From: Vibrio splendidus
GTDB lineage: Bacteria; Pseudomonadota; Gammaproteobacteria; Enterobacterales; Vibrionaceae
Direction: 5' to 3'
DNA: 64,000 nt
NCBI RefSeq assembly: GCF_002873455.1
Contig: NZ_MCUN01000008.1
Coordinates: forward strand, 1-64,000
The notes under the pieces were generated by a model. It worked only from the letters and a program-made list of their open reading frames with translations, searched no databases and was not told where the DNA came from. Below are positions 29,354 through 37,024 of the stretch, in pieces. The translations under genes and the position numbers were made by a program. Within the stretch, counting starts at the first letter, position 1; every line of letters begins with the position of its first letter.

Positions 29354-31078
29354 ATGTGGCAACAAGGATTTGTATTAGCGATTTTGCTCGGCATCATTAC
29401 TTGCCTGCTCGTTACCCGTATTAAGCCAAGCTTTATCTTTGCTGGCGCGGCGTTTATTGCTTTTATGGCTGGCATGATCGATTTGTCGAGCCTAGCCAAT
29501 AACTTCACTAACTCCTCACTACTGACTTTAATTCTTCTGATCCTCGCTTCAAGTGCGTTGGAGAAAACTCGCTTAATCAGCTGGGTTAGCCGTAATATCT
29601 CTGAAGGTAGGCTCGGTACGGTGGTTGCGAAGTTGGGTATTTCCACAGCGTTACTTTCATCTTTTACCAACAATACCGCGGTGGTTGTTTCTTTGATCGG
29701 TGCGATCAAACGTAATCAACAACATGCGCCATCTAAACTGCTTATCCCTTTGTCATACGCTGCCATCTTAGGTGGAACCCTGACATTGATCGGCACCTCA
29801 ACCAACTTGATCATTAATAGTTTTGTTGAAGATGCAGGACTGCCGAGCTTAAACTTTTTCACACCAACGTTGATCGGTTTAGCGGTTTTGGTGGGCGGAG
29901 TGTTGATCCTTATTCCGCTGAGTTACTTCCTACCAAGCTACGATGACGGATCTCAGGACGATCTACCTTACTTTCTCGAGGCGCGAGTTGAGCCGGGTTC
30001 TCCTTTAGTTGGCCGCAGCGTTAGCGAGAATAACCTCAGAGCATTGAGAAAACTGTTCTTGGCGGAAGTGATTCGAGACGGTAAAACAACCGCGTCTATA
30101 GACCCTGACTTCATACTTCAAGCTCGTGATCGACTGCTGTTTTGTGGTGATGTCGAGAGTGTTGCAACACTGCAAGAAATCCAAGGACTAACCCTGTTTG
30201 GTCAGCATCACCTGAACGGCCAGAGCTTTGTTGAGGTCGTAGTCAGTTCATCGGCAAGCTTCTGTAATAAAACCCTCAAAACTAGCCAGTTTAGAGATCG
30301 CTTCGATGCGGTTGTGGTTGCTATTCGTCGTGGTCATGAGCGCCTTGAAGGTGGCCTTGGAAACATCACACTAACCGCTGGCGATACCTTGATTTTGGTT
30401 CCAGGAAAACGTTTTGAAGAACAACGTCAACAACACAATAAAGAGTTTGTGTTGATGAACGACCTAGACTCAAGCGCCAAGCTTGATGCCGATAAGTCGA
30501 CGTTTGTGTTGCTCGGTTTTGCCAGTGTGATTGGGTTATCGCTCGCTGATGTAGTCCCTATTATTAAAGGGCTGGCGGGATTTTTATTATTGCTGGTGGC
30601 ATTTGGTGTAGTGCAACTTGGTGAGCTTCGCCGCCGCTTCCCCGTCGATATTGTCGTGATCGTTGGTTCGGCACTCTCTATTGCTCAACTGATGATTTCA
30701 TCTGGGTTGTCTGAGCGAATGGGGTTGATGTTTATGGAGGCCTTTAATGGCTGGGGCGTATTTGGAGCGCTAGTCGCGACCTATTTCATGACGCTGGTCC
30801 TGACTGAGTTGGTGACCAACAATGCGGCAGCGGCACTCTCATTCCCCATTGGCTACAGTATGGCCGTGGGCTATGGCGTCGATCCAATGCCGTTTATTAT
30901 GGCGGTTCTGTTTGGTGCCAGTGCCAGTTTTATTTCGCCATACGGCTACCAAACCAACTTACTTGTTTATAGCGTAGGTAATTACCACCTTACGGATTAT
31001 CTGCGCATCGGCATCCCAATCTCGATTGTTTATTCGGGTTTGGTGCTGACCCTAATTCCTTATTTTTTCCCATTTTAA
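29354..31078 (+). CDS. SLC13-family transporter with two RCK_C domains, probable sulfate permease
   Basis: 574 residues. Membrane segments 1-200 and 390-574 flank two cytosolic TrkA-C (RCK_C) domains, at about 205-290 and 295-375 (LVGRSVSENNLRALRKLFLA; FVEVVVSSSASF). SLC13 signatures SSFTNNTAVVV and LVTNNAAAALSFPIGYS, one in each half, mark the Na+- and anion-binding sites. Its place between cysN and cysC makes sulfate the likely substrate. Replacing the CysTWA ABC system by such a carrier is common in marine bacteria. Confidence 0.85.
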   Translation: MWQQGFVLAILLGIITCLLVTRIKPSFIFAGAAFIAFMAGMIDLSSLANNFTNSSLLTLILLILASSALEKTRLISWVSRNISEGRLGTVVAKLGISTALLSSFTNNTAVVVSLIGAIKRNQQHAPSKLLIPLSYAAILGGTLTLIGTSTNLIINSFVEDAGLPSLNFFTPTLIGLAVLVGGVLILIPLSYFLPSYDDGSQDDLPYFLEARVEPGSPLVGRSVSENNLRALRKLFLAEVIRDGKTTASIDPDFILQARDRLLFCGDVESVATLQEIQGLTLFGQHHLNGQSFVEVVVSSSASFCNKTLKTSQFRDRFDAVVVAIRRGHERLEGGLGNITLTAGDTLILVPGKRFEEQRQQHNKEFVLMNDLDSSAKLDADKSTFVLLGFASVIGLSLADVVPIIKGLAGFLLLLVAFGVVQLGELRRRFPVDIVVIVGSALSIAQLMISSGLSERMGLMFMEAFNGWGVFGALVATYFMTLVLTELVTNNAAAALSFPIGYSMAVGYGVDPMPFIMAVLFGASASFISPYGYQTNLLVYSVGNYHLTDYLRIGIPISIVYSGLVLTLIPYFFPF

Positions 31079-31102
31079 TGCTGTTTATTTAAAGGACTAA
31101 TT

Positions 31103-31723
31103 ATGACCGCAGTACTCAAACCAAAAGATGAGAATGTTGTGTGGCATCAACACTCGATTGATAAAACATTCCGCTCTGATCTGAAATCACAAAAGCCAGC
31201 CGTGCTCTGGTTCACTGGATTATCTGGTTCTGGGAAGTCTACAGTCGCTGGAGCATTAGAAAATCGCTTAGCACAGCTTGGTTACCATACTTACTTATTG
31301 GATGGCGACAATGTACGTCACGGATTATGTAGCGATCTTGGTTTCTCTGAGCAAGACCGTAGAGAGAACATCCGTCGTATCGGTGAACTCGCTAAGTTAA
31401 TGGCAGATGCAGGCTTAATTGTGTTGTCTGCTTTTATTTCCCCACATCAAGCAGAAAGACAGTTAGTGCGAGACTTATTACCCGAAGGCGAGTTTTTAGA
31501 AGTGTTTGTGAACACACCACTCGAGGTTTGTGAGCAGCGTGACCCTAAAGGTTTGTATAAGAAAGCGCGTGCTGGAGAGATCCCGAACTTCACTGGTATT
31601 AGTTCAGCTTACGAAGCGCCTCAGAATCCTGAGATTAATTTACCCGCAGGTGAGAAGACACTCGATGAATTGGTCGAACTGTGTATTGATGCGTTGGAGA
31701 AGCGAAACATTTTAGCCAATTGA
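31103..31723 (+). CDS. cysC: Adenylyl-sulfate (APS) kinase
   Basis: 206 residues. Walker [10 protein letters not shown] lies at 39-47; [18 protein letters not shown] and [14 protein letters not shown] bind APS. It phosphorylates APS to PAPS for reduction to sulfite. It starts 24 nt after the SLC13 transporter and ends the operon. About 160 bases follow with no clear simple terminator before the convergent gene. Confidence 0.95.
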   Translation: MTAVLKPKDENVVWHQHSIDKTFRSDLKSQKPAVLWFTGLSGSGKSTVAGALENRLAQLGYHTYLLDGDNVRHGLCSDLGFSEQDRRENIRRIGELAKLMADAGLIVLSAFISPHQAERQLVRDLLPEGEFLEVFVNTPLEVCEQRDPKGLYKKARAGEIPNFTGISSAYEAPQNPEINLPAGEKTLDELVELCIDALEKRNILAN

Positions 31724-31850
31724 GATCGTTGGTATGACTAAAGCTGCTTACTTACTGCTTACTCACGACTAATAAGTACTGCAGCCTTGGTTTACCGAGA
31801 CAAGAAACCTACCTCTAGATTCTCTTTATTCATCTCAATACACTTCACTT

Positions 31851-31894
31851 TTACACCGTCTGTTTTTTGCACCTTCGAGTGTCTAGACGGTGTA
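31851..31894. terminator. Long inverted repeat between cysC and the TIGR03899-type gene
   Basis: TTACACCGTCT (31851-31861) and AGACGGTGTAA (31884-31894) are perfect 11-base arms around a 22-base loop. The right arm carries the last codons and stop (TAG) of the convergent minus gene. It probably works as a bidirectional transcription end, although the T runs are short. Confidence 0.55.
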
Positions 31895-32791
31895 ATTTAC
31901 GCTGCTTTTCACTTCTGTCTGAACCGTGAACTTCTGGCTCAATAGCGCTATCAGTTGGTCGTAATATTGCGTGTTTGGCTTGTTACCAAGCAAGGTGCAC
32001 AGCTCATTGCCTGTTGGGCTGAATCGGTAGTAAACCAGCTTGACCCCTTTTGAGATAGGTGCCAGTGACATGCTCTTACCTTGATAGATTAGGTGCAAGG
32101 CTGGGTCGAAATCAATCTCACCAGACTCTAACTCAGTCCCCAAAATAATACCCAGTTCAATCAGGTGTAATAGGCTTGAGTAGGGCAGATTGTGTCCACC
32201 AAGGTTGATGGTGTTGGTGATGTCCCTTTTGCCAAAGCTGAAGATTCCAGCATGGGATTTAAAGCCGAGTAACAGTTTTCTGCTGTTATCACTACCAAAG
32301 CTACAACCCAGTGACGCGGCTCTTTGCAGGGTGAGCGCTTCTTTTGGTGTCATGTCTTTTAAGATCTGCAGCGCCTTCATCGACGTCGAGCCTGGGTTGG
32401 TGACTTCTCGTTTCAGTACTTGAGCCCATAGCCTCTGCATCGATGTATTGTGGATCTCTTGTGCCATATCGAAGAAACGGTATAGCCAGTCCTGATCAGG
32501 GTCTCCAGCCGCTTCATCCTTACATGAAGAGTGTGCTAACTTTAGAATCTGTTCTAGGTTCTTTTGGCGAAGCTCTCTACGTTTTTTCTCTCGTAATAGT
32601 GCCCGTTCGATAAGCGTGCTCTCAGCTTTATCGTTGGGTTTTGCACTATGACTGATTAAGGAATCGAGGCCGAAGCTTTGTGCGATGTGAAGCATTCTGC
32701 TTGCGCTGTCGGCAATATGAGGCTTTTTCTCATGCTTGTGTTGTGTATCGCTAGCATGCTCAATGATCACTGGCTGTTTGGTTTCTGACAT
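31883..32791 (-). CDS. TIGR03899-type conserved protein of unknown function
   Basis: 302 residues, no signal peptide or membrane span. A charged N-terminus (EHASDTQHKHEKKPH) leads to a basic helix (LLREKKRRELRQKNLEQILK), then WLYRFFDMAQEIHNTSMQRLWAQVLKREVT (a DUF2806-like helical part), and a C-terminal globular region. I recognise it as the TIGR03899 family seen in Vibrio and Shewanella. No activity is known. It stands alone on the minus strand next to the cys operon. Confidence 0.7.
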   Translation of the reverse strand: MSETKQPVIIEHASDTQHKHEKKPHIADSASRMLHIAQSFGLDSLISHSAKPNDKAESTLIERALLREKKRRELRQKNLEQILKLAHSSCKDEAAGDPDQDWLYRFFDMAQEIHNTSMQRLWAQVLKREVTNPGSTSMKALQILKDMTPKEALTLQRAASLGCSFGSDNSRKLLLGFKSHAGIFSFGKRDITNTINLGGHNLPYSSLLHLIELGIILGTELESGEIDFDPALHLIYQGKSMSLAPISKGVKLVYYRFSPTGNELCTLLGNKPNTQYYDQLIALLSQKFTVQTEVKSSVNYTV

Positions 32792-33027
32792 AAGAGTACC
32801 GTTAGGAGACGACTCAATACCAATCGTAGTAAATAATTGCTCACCCTAGCTTGTTAAAACGCTATTTCTGAACACTTACTTATTGTGATTGGTATAACTG
32901 TCTAAAATGTAACTCTTTATTTTATTTGTGGCTAGATTTTGCGTGCAGAGTTGAAGGTTTCAACAAAATTTTACTTTTGCTAATGATAATAAAATGTTAA
33001 ATTTGTTGTAATTCTCAAGGAGGAGTT

Positions 33028-33132
33028 ATGAATCAAGTCAATGATAACAAGCTGAAGAAACAGCTTAGTATAGGGTTATTACTCGCTACTTATGTTGCTG
33101 TTCTAGCGTACTTGTCTAATTACATCGCGTAA
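33028..33132 (+). CDS. Small 34-residue single-span membrane peptide
   Basis: An ATG at 33028 has a near-perfect Shine-Dalgarno site (AAGGAGGAG, about 5 nt upstream) and opens a 34-codon frame ending at TAA (33130-33132). The product starts MNQVNDNKLKKQLS and then has a hydrophobic stretch (IGLLLATYVAVLAYLS) ending NYIA: a charged N-terminus and one membrane helix. The upstream region is AT-rich and promoter-like. I do not recognise the family. The strong ribosome site and clean membrane topology argue it is real. Confidence 0.65.
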   Translation: MNQVNDNKLKKQLSIGLLLATYVAVLAYLSNYIA

Positions 33133-33222
33133 TTCAGAATAAAACAATCGTTATTAAACTGTTATTGAATGATCTCACTCGCTCAGTGACGGCAGCTCAT
33201 CCTTGAGCCACCCTTCTAATGA

Positions 33223-33738
33223 CTACATGTCGTCATATTCTTCAATCGCAGTACCTTCAATAAGATAACCGGTTTGAGCCAGGTCATGGCTTATTGACTC
33301 AGTTTTCAGCGTACCGACTAAATAGATCACATCCCACAACTGCTGTATTGGTGCACCTTTAGGGAACTTCACGTAGATAATTTGGTTCGGTGGCGGTGGT
33401 GGCACGTGGATACATGCGCCAAAGTACGGTACCAGCAGAAACTCAGTGATCATGTTCTCATCACCTTCCAATGGAATCACAAAGCCAGGAATCTTGACTG
33501 TGCTGCCATTCAACTCTGGGCGAACAGCGCCAAGTGTTGATTGTTGAGGTTTGTCCATACTGTCGTGGTTAACCATCGGCATGCCAAATGAGTCGAGTTG
33601 TGCTCGCTCTGACTCTGGAATCAAGTCAATCCAATCGAGTGTTAATACCGATTCGTCAGTCTGAGTGGTTTCAGCGTGAGCTGTGCTGATAAATGGGAAT
33701 AAAAGTAGCCCAAATATCAGCAGGAATTTGCGTTGCAT
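33223..33738 (-). CDS. Exported DUF3299 protein, probable part of the zinc uptake operon
   Basis: 171 residues. The signal peptide MQRKFLLIFGLLLFPFISTAHA is followed by a DUF3299 domain: LDWIDLIPESERAQL, GSTVKIPGFVIPLEGDE, and FGACIHVPPPPPNQIIYV with a Cys-x-His pair that could bind metal. It would be periplasmic. It is the last gene after the ABC permease (14 nt gap). DUF3299 proteins often accompany such FtsX-type permeases; a Vibrio cholerae zinc operon (zrg) has similar members. Role inferred from context. Confidence 0.75.
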   Translation of the reverse strand: MQRKFLLIFGLLLFPFISTAHAETTQTDESVLTLDWIDLIPESERAQLDSFGMPMVNHDSMDKPQQSTLGAVRPELNGSTVKIPGFVIPLEGDENMITEFLLVPYFGACIHVPPPPPNQIIYVKFPKGAPIQQLWDVIYLVGTLKTESISHDLAQTGYLIEGTAIEEYDDM

Positions 33739-33752
33739 CGTAGGTTCCTATT

Positions 33753-35012
33753 TTAGATTCGAATAGTCATGCCATCAGACAATGACTGACGGTAAGCCCT
33801 GAAAGCGGGAATAAAGCCGATAATGATTCCGGCAACCTGAACCAACATAAGCAGTTTCCACTCATGAGGTGTGATTGCGGATATCGATATGTTGATACCA
33901 TAGCTTTGTTGCACAATAGGAGCAACCACTGCAATCAAAGCAAACAACACGGCAACACCTAATGTAATGCCAAGGAAGGTCAGTGCACTGGCTTCACTGA
34001 TCAGCAAACCAAACACATGACGAGGTCTTGCACCCATCGCGCGCAGAATGGCCATCTCTCGACGCCTTTCTTGTAAGCTAGTGAGTAGGCTACTGAGCAT
34101 GCCCAATAATCCCGCGACCACAACAAACCCTGAAACAATCAGTAGTGCTTGTTCTGACACTGCCATCATTCCCCACAATTCGTGAAGCGCAATGCCCGGC
34201 ATAATTGCACTCAAAGGTTCTTGGCGGTAGGTGTTGATTTCTCGTTGCAGTGCAAAGGTTTGGATCTTCGATTTAAGGCCAACCATCATCGCGGTAATCT
34301 GTTTAGGTTGGAAATCACGTTGCTTTAGTGCTTCAGCATTCGGCGTGTGTCCTAGATTGGCTCCAGATTCCCAGCCAACGTGAATCGCTTCAATAGCCTC
34401 TAATGAAACATGCACGGTTTTATCCACCGGCGTTCCGGTTGGCGCGAGTATTCCGACAATCGTAAAGGGCAGGTTATCGTGACGACTGAAGGCCACATCA
34501 CTGATTCCGTGTGCAAGAATGATGTGGTCACCGATTTTGTAATCTAACTTCTTCGCGACATCGGCACCAATTACCACATCAAATAACTGATTAAACTCTT
34601 TACCTTGCTGAAAAGTAAGTGGTTGCTTACTTCCATAGCGGTAATTTTCAAAGTAGCTATGGTTAGTCCCCATTACACGGAAGCCTTTGTGTGAATCACC
34701 CAATGAGATTGGGATCGCCCACTTTACAGCGTTGTGCTGGCTAAATTCTTCGTAGCTTTTCCAGTCGATGTTGTTGGTCGCATTACCGATTCGAAATACC
34801 GAATAAAGCAGCAGGTTTACCTGACCAGAGCGGCCACCGACGATAAGGTCAGTACCTGAAATCGTATTGGCAAAGCTGCTTTTTGCTTCGGTTCTTACAC
34901 GTTCTACACCGAGTAATAGAATGACTGACACCGCCACGGTGAGAATAGTGAGAATGGCCGTGGCTTTGCGGTTGAGTACGCTTTTTAAGGCTAAGTGAGT
35001 AATTACTTTCAT
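33753..35012 (-). CDS. FtsX/MacB-type ABC transporter permease
   Basis: 419 residues: one membrane span near the N-terminus (AILTILTVAVSVILLLG), a large periplasmic MacB-type domain (about 45-270), then three spans with the FtsX signature SLQERRREMAILRAMGARP. This four-helix layout belongs to type VII ABC systems, which do mechanical work rather than classic transport. It overlaps its ATPase gene by 4 bases. With the ZrgA-like protein upstream it probably belongs to the zinc uptake (Zrg) system. Confidence 0.85.
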   Translation of the reverse strand: MKVITHLALKSVLNRKATAILTILTVAVSVILLLGVERVRTEAKSSFANTISGTDLIVGGRSGQVNLLLYSVFRIGNATNNIDWKSYEEFSQHNAVKWAIPISLGDSHKGFRVMGTNHSYFENYRYGSKQPLTFQQGKEFNQLFDVVIGADVAKKLDYKIGDHIILAHGISDVAFSRHDNLPFTIVGILAPTGTPVDKTVHVSLEAIEAIHVGWESGANLGHTPNAEALKQRDFQPKQITAMMVGLKSKIQTFALQREINTYRQEPLSAIMPGIALHELWGMMAVSEQALLIVSGFVVVAGLLGMLSSLLTSLQERRREMAILRAMGARPRHVFGLLISEASALTFLGITLGVAVLFALIAVVAPIVQQSYGINISISAITPHEWKLLMLVQVAGIIIGFIPAFRAYRQSLSDGMTIRI

Positions 35013-35725
35013 ACGACGACCTTAGCTTGGTTAACGGTTTTTAAATCTATGGTTCGAGTGAACAGTTTTTCTAATGTTGGATCGTGACTGACAAAGATCA
35101 GGGTAGAACCAGCCTGATTCGCTTGTTCTAACAACAGTTCGATAAAGGCTTCTCGATTGTCATGATCCAAGGCTGAGGTCGGTTCGTCGGCAATAATGAT
35201 CTTTGGTTGGCCAATTAGAGCACGAGCTGCCGCGACACGTTGTTGTTGGCCAATACTCAACTCCGTAACGGGTTTATCCATTAGAGCTTGAGGCAGTTTT
35301 AGTCGTAGCAATAGATCTTGTGCGGTGGCTTGCAGGCTGTTTTGACTTTCAGTGACTTGTTGTTTGCGAATTGTTGAGAACTGACAAGGAAGCGTCACGT
35401 TGTCGATCACTGACAGGTAAGGAAGCAGGTTAAATTGTTGGAATATGTAACCAATATGATCGGCTCTGAATTTGTCTCTTTGACGAGGAGTTAGCTGAGT
35501 GAGGTCTTGGCCTAAGATAGAGACTTCACCTTGATCTGCTTGGTTAATTCCGGTCAGCAGCCCTAATAATGTCGATTTTCCGCAACCACTGGGACCTTTA
35601 ATGAAAAGGTGCTCCTGGGTTTGGATGTGCAGTGAAGGGATCTCTAGAGTTGGGGATAGCTCAGGCTTCCAACGAAAGCTGATATTTTCGAGTTTGACGA
35701 CAAGTGATGAACTGTCAGAAGACAT
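35009..35725 (-). CDS. ABC transporter ATP-binding protein (LolD/MacB type)
   Basis: 238 residues. Walker A GPSGCGKST at 44-52, Q-loop FQQFNLLP, signature LSIGQQQR at 156-163 (Ile instead of Gly at position three), Walker B IIIADEP at 176-182, and SHDP with the switch His. It powers the FtsX-type permease whose gene overlaps its stop. A 139-nt gap separates it from zrgA; the shared strand and synteny still suggest one transcription unit. Confidence 0.88.
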   Translation of the reverse strand: MSSDSSSLVVKLENISFRWKPELSPTLEIPSLHIQTQEHLFIKGPSGCGKSTLLGLLTGINQADQGEVSILGQDLTQLTPRQRDKFRADHIGYIFQQFNLLPYLSVIDNVTLPCQFSTIRKQQVTESQNSLQATAQDLLLRLKLPQALMDKPVTELSIGQQQRVAAARALIGQPKIIIADEPTSALDHDNREAFIELLLEQANQAGSTLIFVSHDPTLEKLFTRTIDLKTVNQAKVVV

Positions 35726-35864
35726 ATTAGCTCCAATAATTAAAGCGGTGTATCTACTGGACAGTTATTAGAATAATAAATTCCCAGAGCACACCGATTT
35801 GTGCAACCAAGTAAGTGAATACTTACTTGGCTGCTTATCTACGTTTAATTCAATCTAATACTGA

Positions 35865-36602
35865 TTAGAATCGAAAACTAATACGATCTGCGTTGAGCTC
35901 TTCTTGAATTTGAGCGCTGTCAGTTAGCAGGTTCACAGTCATTGATTTTGTGTTGCTGAACTTAGAGAACCATTGAGTGCTTACCGTATCTAGCTTCGCA
36001 ATGTCTGAACATTGGTAATGATACTCAACCGTGAATTCACCGTGGCCACCTTCTGAATGGTCATGGCCTTCGTGGTCATCATGATCGTGTTCAGCGTGGT
36101 CATGGCCTTCGTGGTCATCATGATCGTGCTCAGCATGGTCATCGCCTTTGTGGTCGTCATGATCGTGTTCAGCATGGTCATGGCCTTTGTGGTCATCATG
36201 ATCGTGCTCAGCATGGTCATGGCCTTCGTGGTCATCATGTTCGCCTTCAGCGTGGTCATGGCCTTCATGGTCATCATGATCGTCTTCTAGGGTGTTAGTC
36301 ACTGACTTGAACTTCAGCGTACAGCTTGCATTGTTGAAACCAAATAGCTCTTCTGGCTTGTTCAGTTGCGCGATAGCTTGCTCAAACACTTTCTTTTGCT
36401 CGGCAGTTTCTGGAGCATGTTCAAAGCCAACCACATCAGCGCCGGGAGCTGTTACTTCAACAAGCAGTTCTTGTCCATCTTGAGCGATGTTCACTTCAAC
36501 TTTACCGTGCACGTGTGCTTCGTGAGAGCGGAATTCTTCGTTAGCTAGAACATTCGTTGAGACAGTCATGCCGATAACAACGGCTAAAATAGTAGGTTTC
36601 AT
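35865..36602 (-). CDS. zrgA: ZrgA-type (DUF2796) zinc uptake protein with His-rich repeats
   Basis: 245 residues. A signal peptide (MKPTILAVVIGMTVSTNVLA) is followed by a DUF2796 domain (EAHVHGKVEVNIAQDGQEL, VTAPGADVVGFEHAPETAEQ). Six 13-residue units of the type DDHEGHDHAEHDH occupy residues 110-187. DUF2796 then resumes (GEFTVEYHYQCSDIAKLDTV). Vibrio cholerae ZrgA is the periplasmic zinc-binding part of a zinc importer. The His-Asp array would buffer or capture zinc. The Zur-type box upstream of the preceding gene supports control by zinc. Confidence 0.85.
   Translation of the reverse strand: MKPTILAVVIGMTVSTNVLANEEFRSHEAHVHGKVEVNIAQDGQELLVEVTAPGADVVGFEHAPETAEQKKVFEQAIAQLNKPEELFGFNNASCTLKFKSVTNTLEDDHDDHEGHDHAEGEHDDHEGHDHAEHDHDDHKGHDHAEHDHDDHKGDDHAEHDHDDHEGHDHAEHDHDDHEGHDHSEGGHGEFTVEYHYQCSDIAKLDTVSTQWFSKFSNTKSMTVNLLTDSAQIQEELNADRISFRF
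36042..36275. repeat. Six 39-bp in-frame tandem units inside zrgA
   Basis: The stretch encodes six copies of a 13-residue His/Asp-rich unit. Copies are close but not identical: one has DDHAE in place of HDHAE, two have K for E, and the end copies diverge. In-frame 39-bp units can be gained or lost without breaking the gene. Confidence 0.93.
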
Positions 36603-36643
36603 GTTTTTTTCCTGAATAAAGGTTAATTAAAAAGTAGTGGTAA

Positions 36644-36934
36644 TTAAGCGATATTTACAGGAGGTGAACGTGCTAAATAAGCGAAATACAGGCGCTGCAA
36701 CGAAATTACTGACTCTGTGATCGCGGCAGTAAATTCTGAATGGAACTCTGGAACCTGTGGAAGTGAGTGCGCAGTAATGAACTGATTTATCGAAAACAGC
36801 TCACAGTGATGCGAAGTGTGGTGATCGGGGTCAATATCCACCATATGTGTTGCAGCTAACACGCTTAACATGAGCATCAGCCCAAGCAAAAAGCCTGTTT
36901 TGCGTTTCACATTGTTAGGTGTGTTTTGCCACAT
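36644..36934 (-). CDS. DUF2607-type small protein, first gene of the zinc operon
   Basis: 96 residues. A hydrophobic N-terminal segment (TGFLLGLMLMLSVLAATHM) acts as signal or anchor, followed by a metal-ligand-like cluster DHHTSHHCE (His38, 39, 42, 43, Cys44). The remainder has no known motif. I associate it with the DUF2607 family of vibrios. It starts 28 bases from the Zur-type palindrome and is 41 nt ahead of zrgA, so it is likely a zinc-regulated accessory protein. Confidence 0.7.
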   Translation of the reverse strand: MWQNTPNNVKRKTGFLLGLMLMLSVLAATHMVDIDPDHHTSHHCELFSINQFITAHSLPQVPEFHSEFTAAITESVISLQRLYFAYLARSPPVNIA

Positions 36935-36962
36935 GAGGATGATTAACCACAGAATTAAAAAA

Positions 36963-36989
36963 GGATACTGTTATAATATAACAATATCC
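36963..36989 (-). promoter_or_regulatory. Zur-type operator of the zinc operon
   Basis: The core TGTTATAATATAACA (36969-36983) is a perfect 15-base palindrome of the form bound by gammaproteobacterial Zur. Outer arms GGATA and TATCC extend it to a 27-base imperfect palindrome. On the minus strand it lies 29-55 bases ahead of the DUF2607 start, the position of a repressor site. Zinc-loaded Zur would shut the operon; lack of zinc would open it. Confidence 0.85.
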
Positions 36990-36998
36990 TTAGGTCAG
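36970..36998 (-). promoter_or_regulatory. Candidate promoter overlapped by the Zur box
   Basis: Minus-strand CTGACC (36993-36998) and TATAAC (36970-36975) are 17 bp apart. The -10 and most of the spacer lie inside the palindrome, so a bound repressor would block polymerase. Confidence 0.5.
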
Positions 36999-37024
36999 GT
37001 CTCGAAAAAGAAGTGATTATCTGA

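Noticed and set aside
32975..33005. AT-rich stretch with TAATGATAAT resembling a Fur box ahead of the 34-residue peptide
   Set aside because: Only one half fits the Fur 7-1-7 pattern; the other arm mismatches at most positions.
33133..33222. Short hairpins after the DUF3299 gene (GCTCA/TGAGC and TCACT/AGTGA)
   Set aside because: Stems are only 5 bp with no T run, too weak to call as a terminator.
36057..36290. Open frame on the plus strand opposite the zrgA repeat
   Set aside because: It is a repetitive Met/Val-rich frame made by the antisense of the His/Asp codons; it has no ribosome site or start context of its own.
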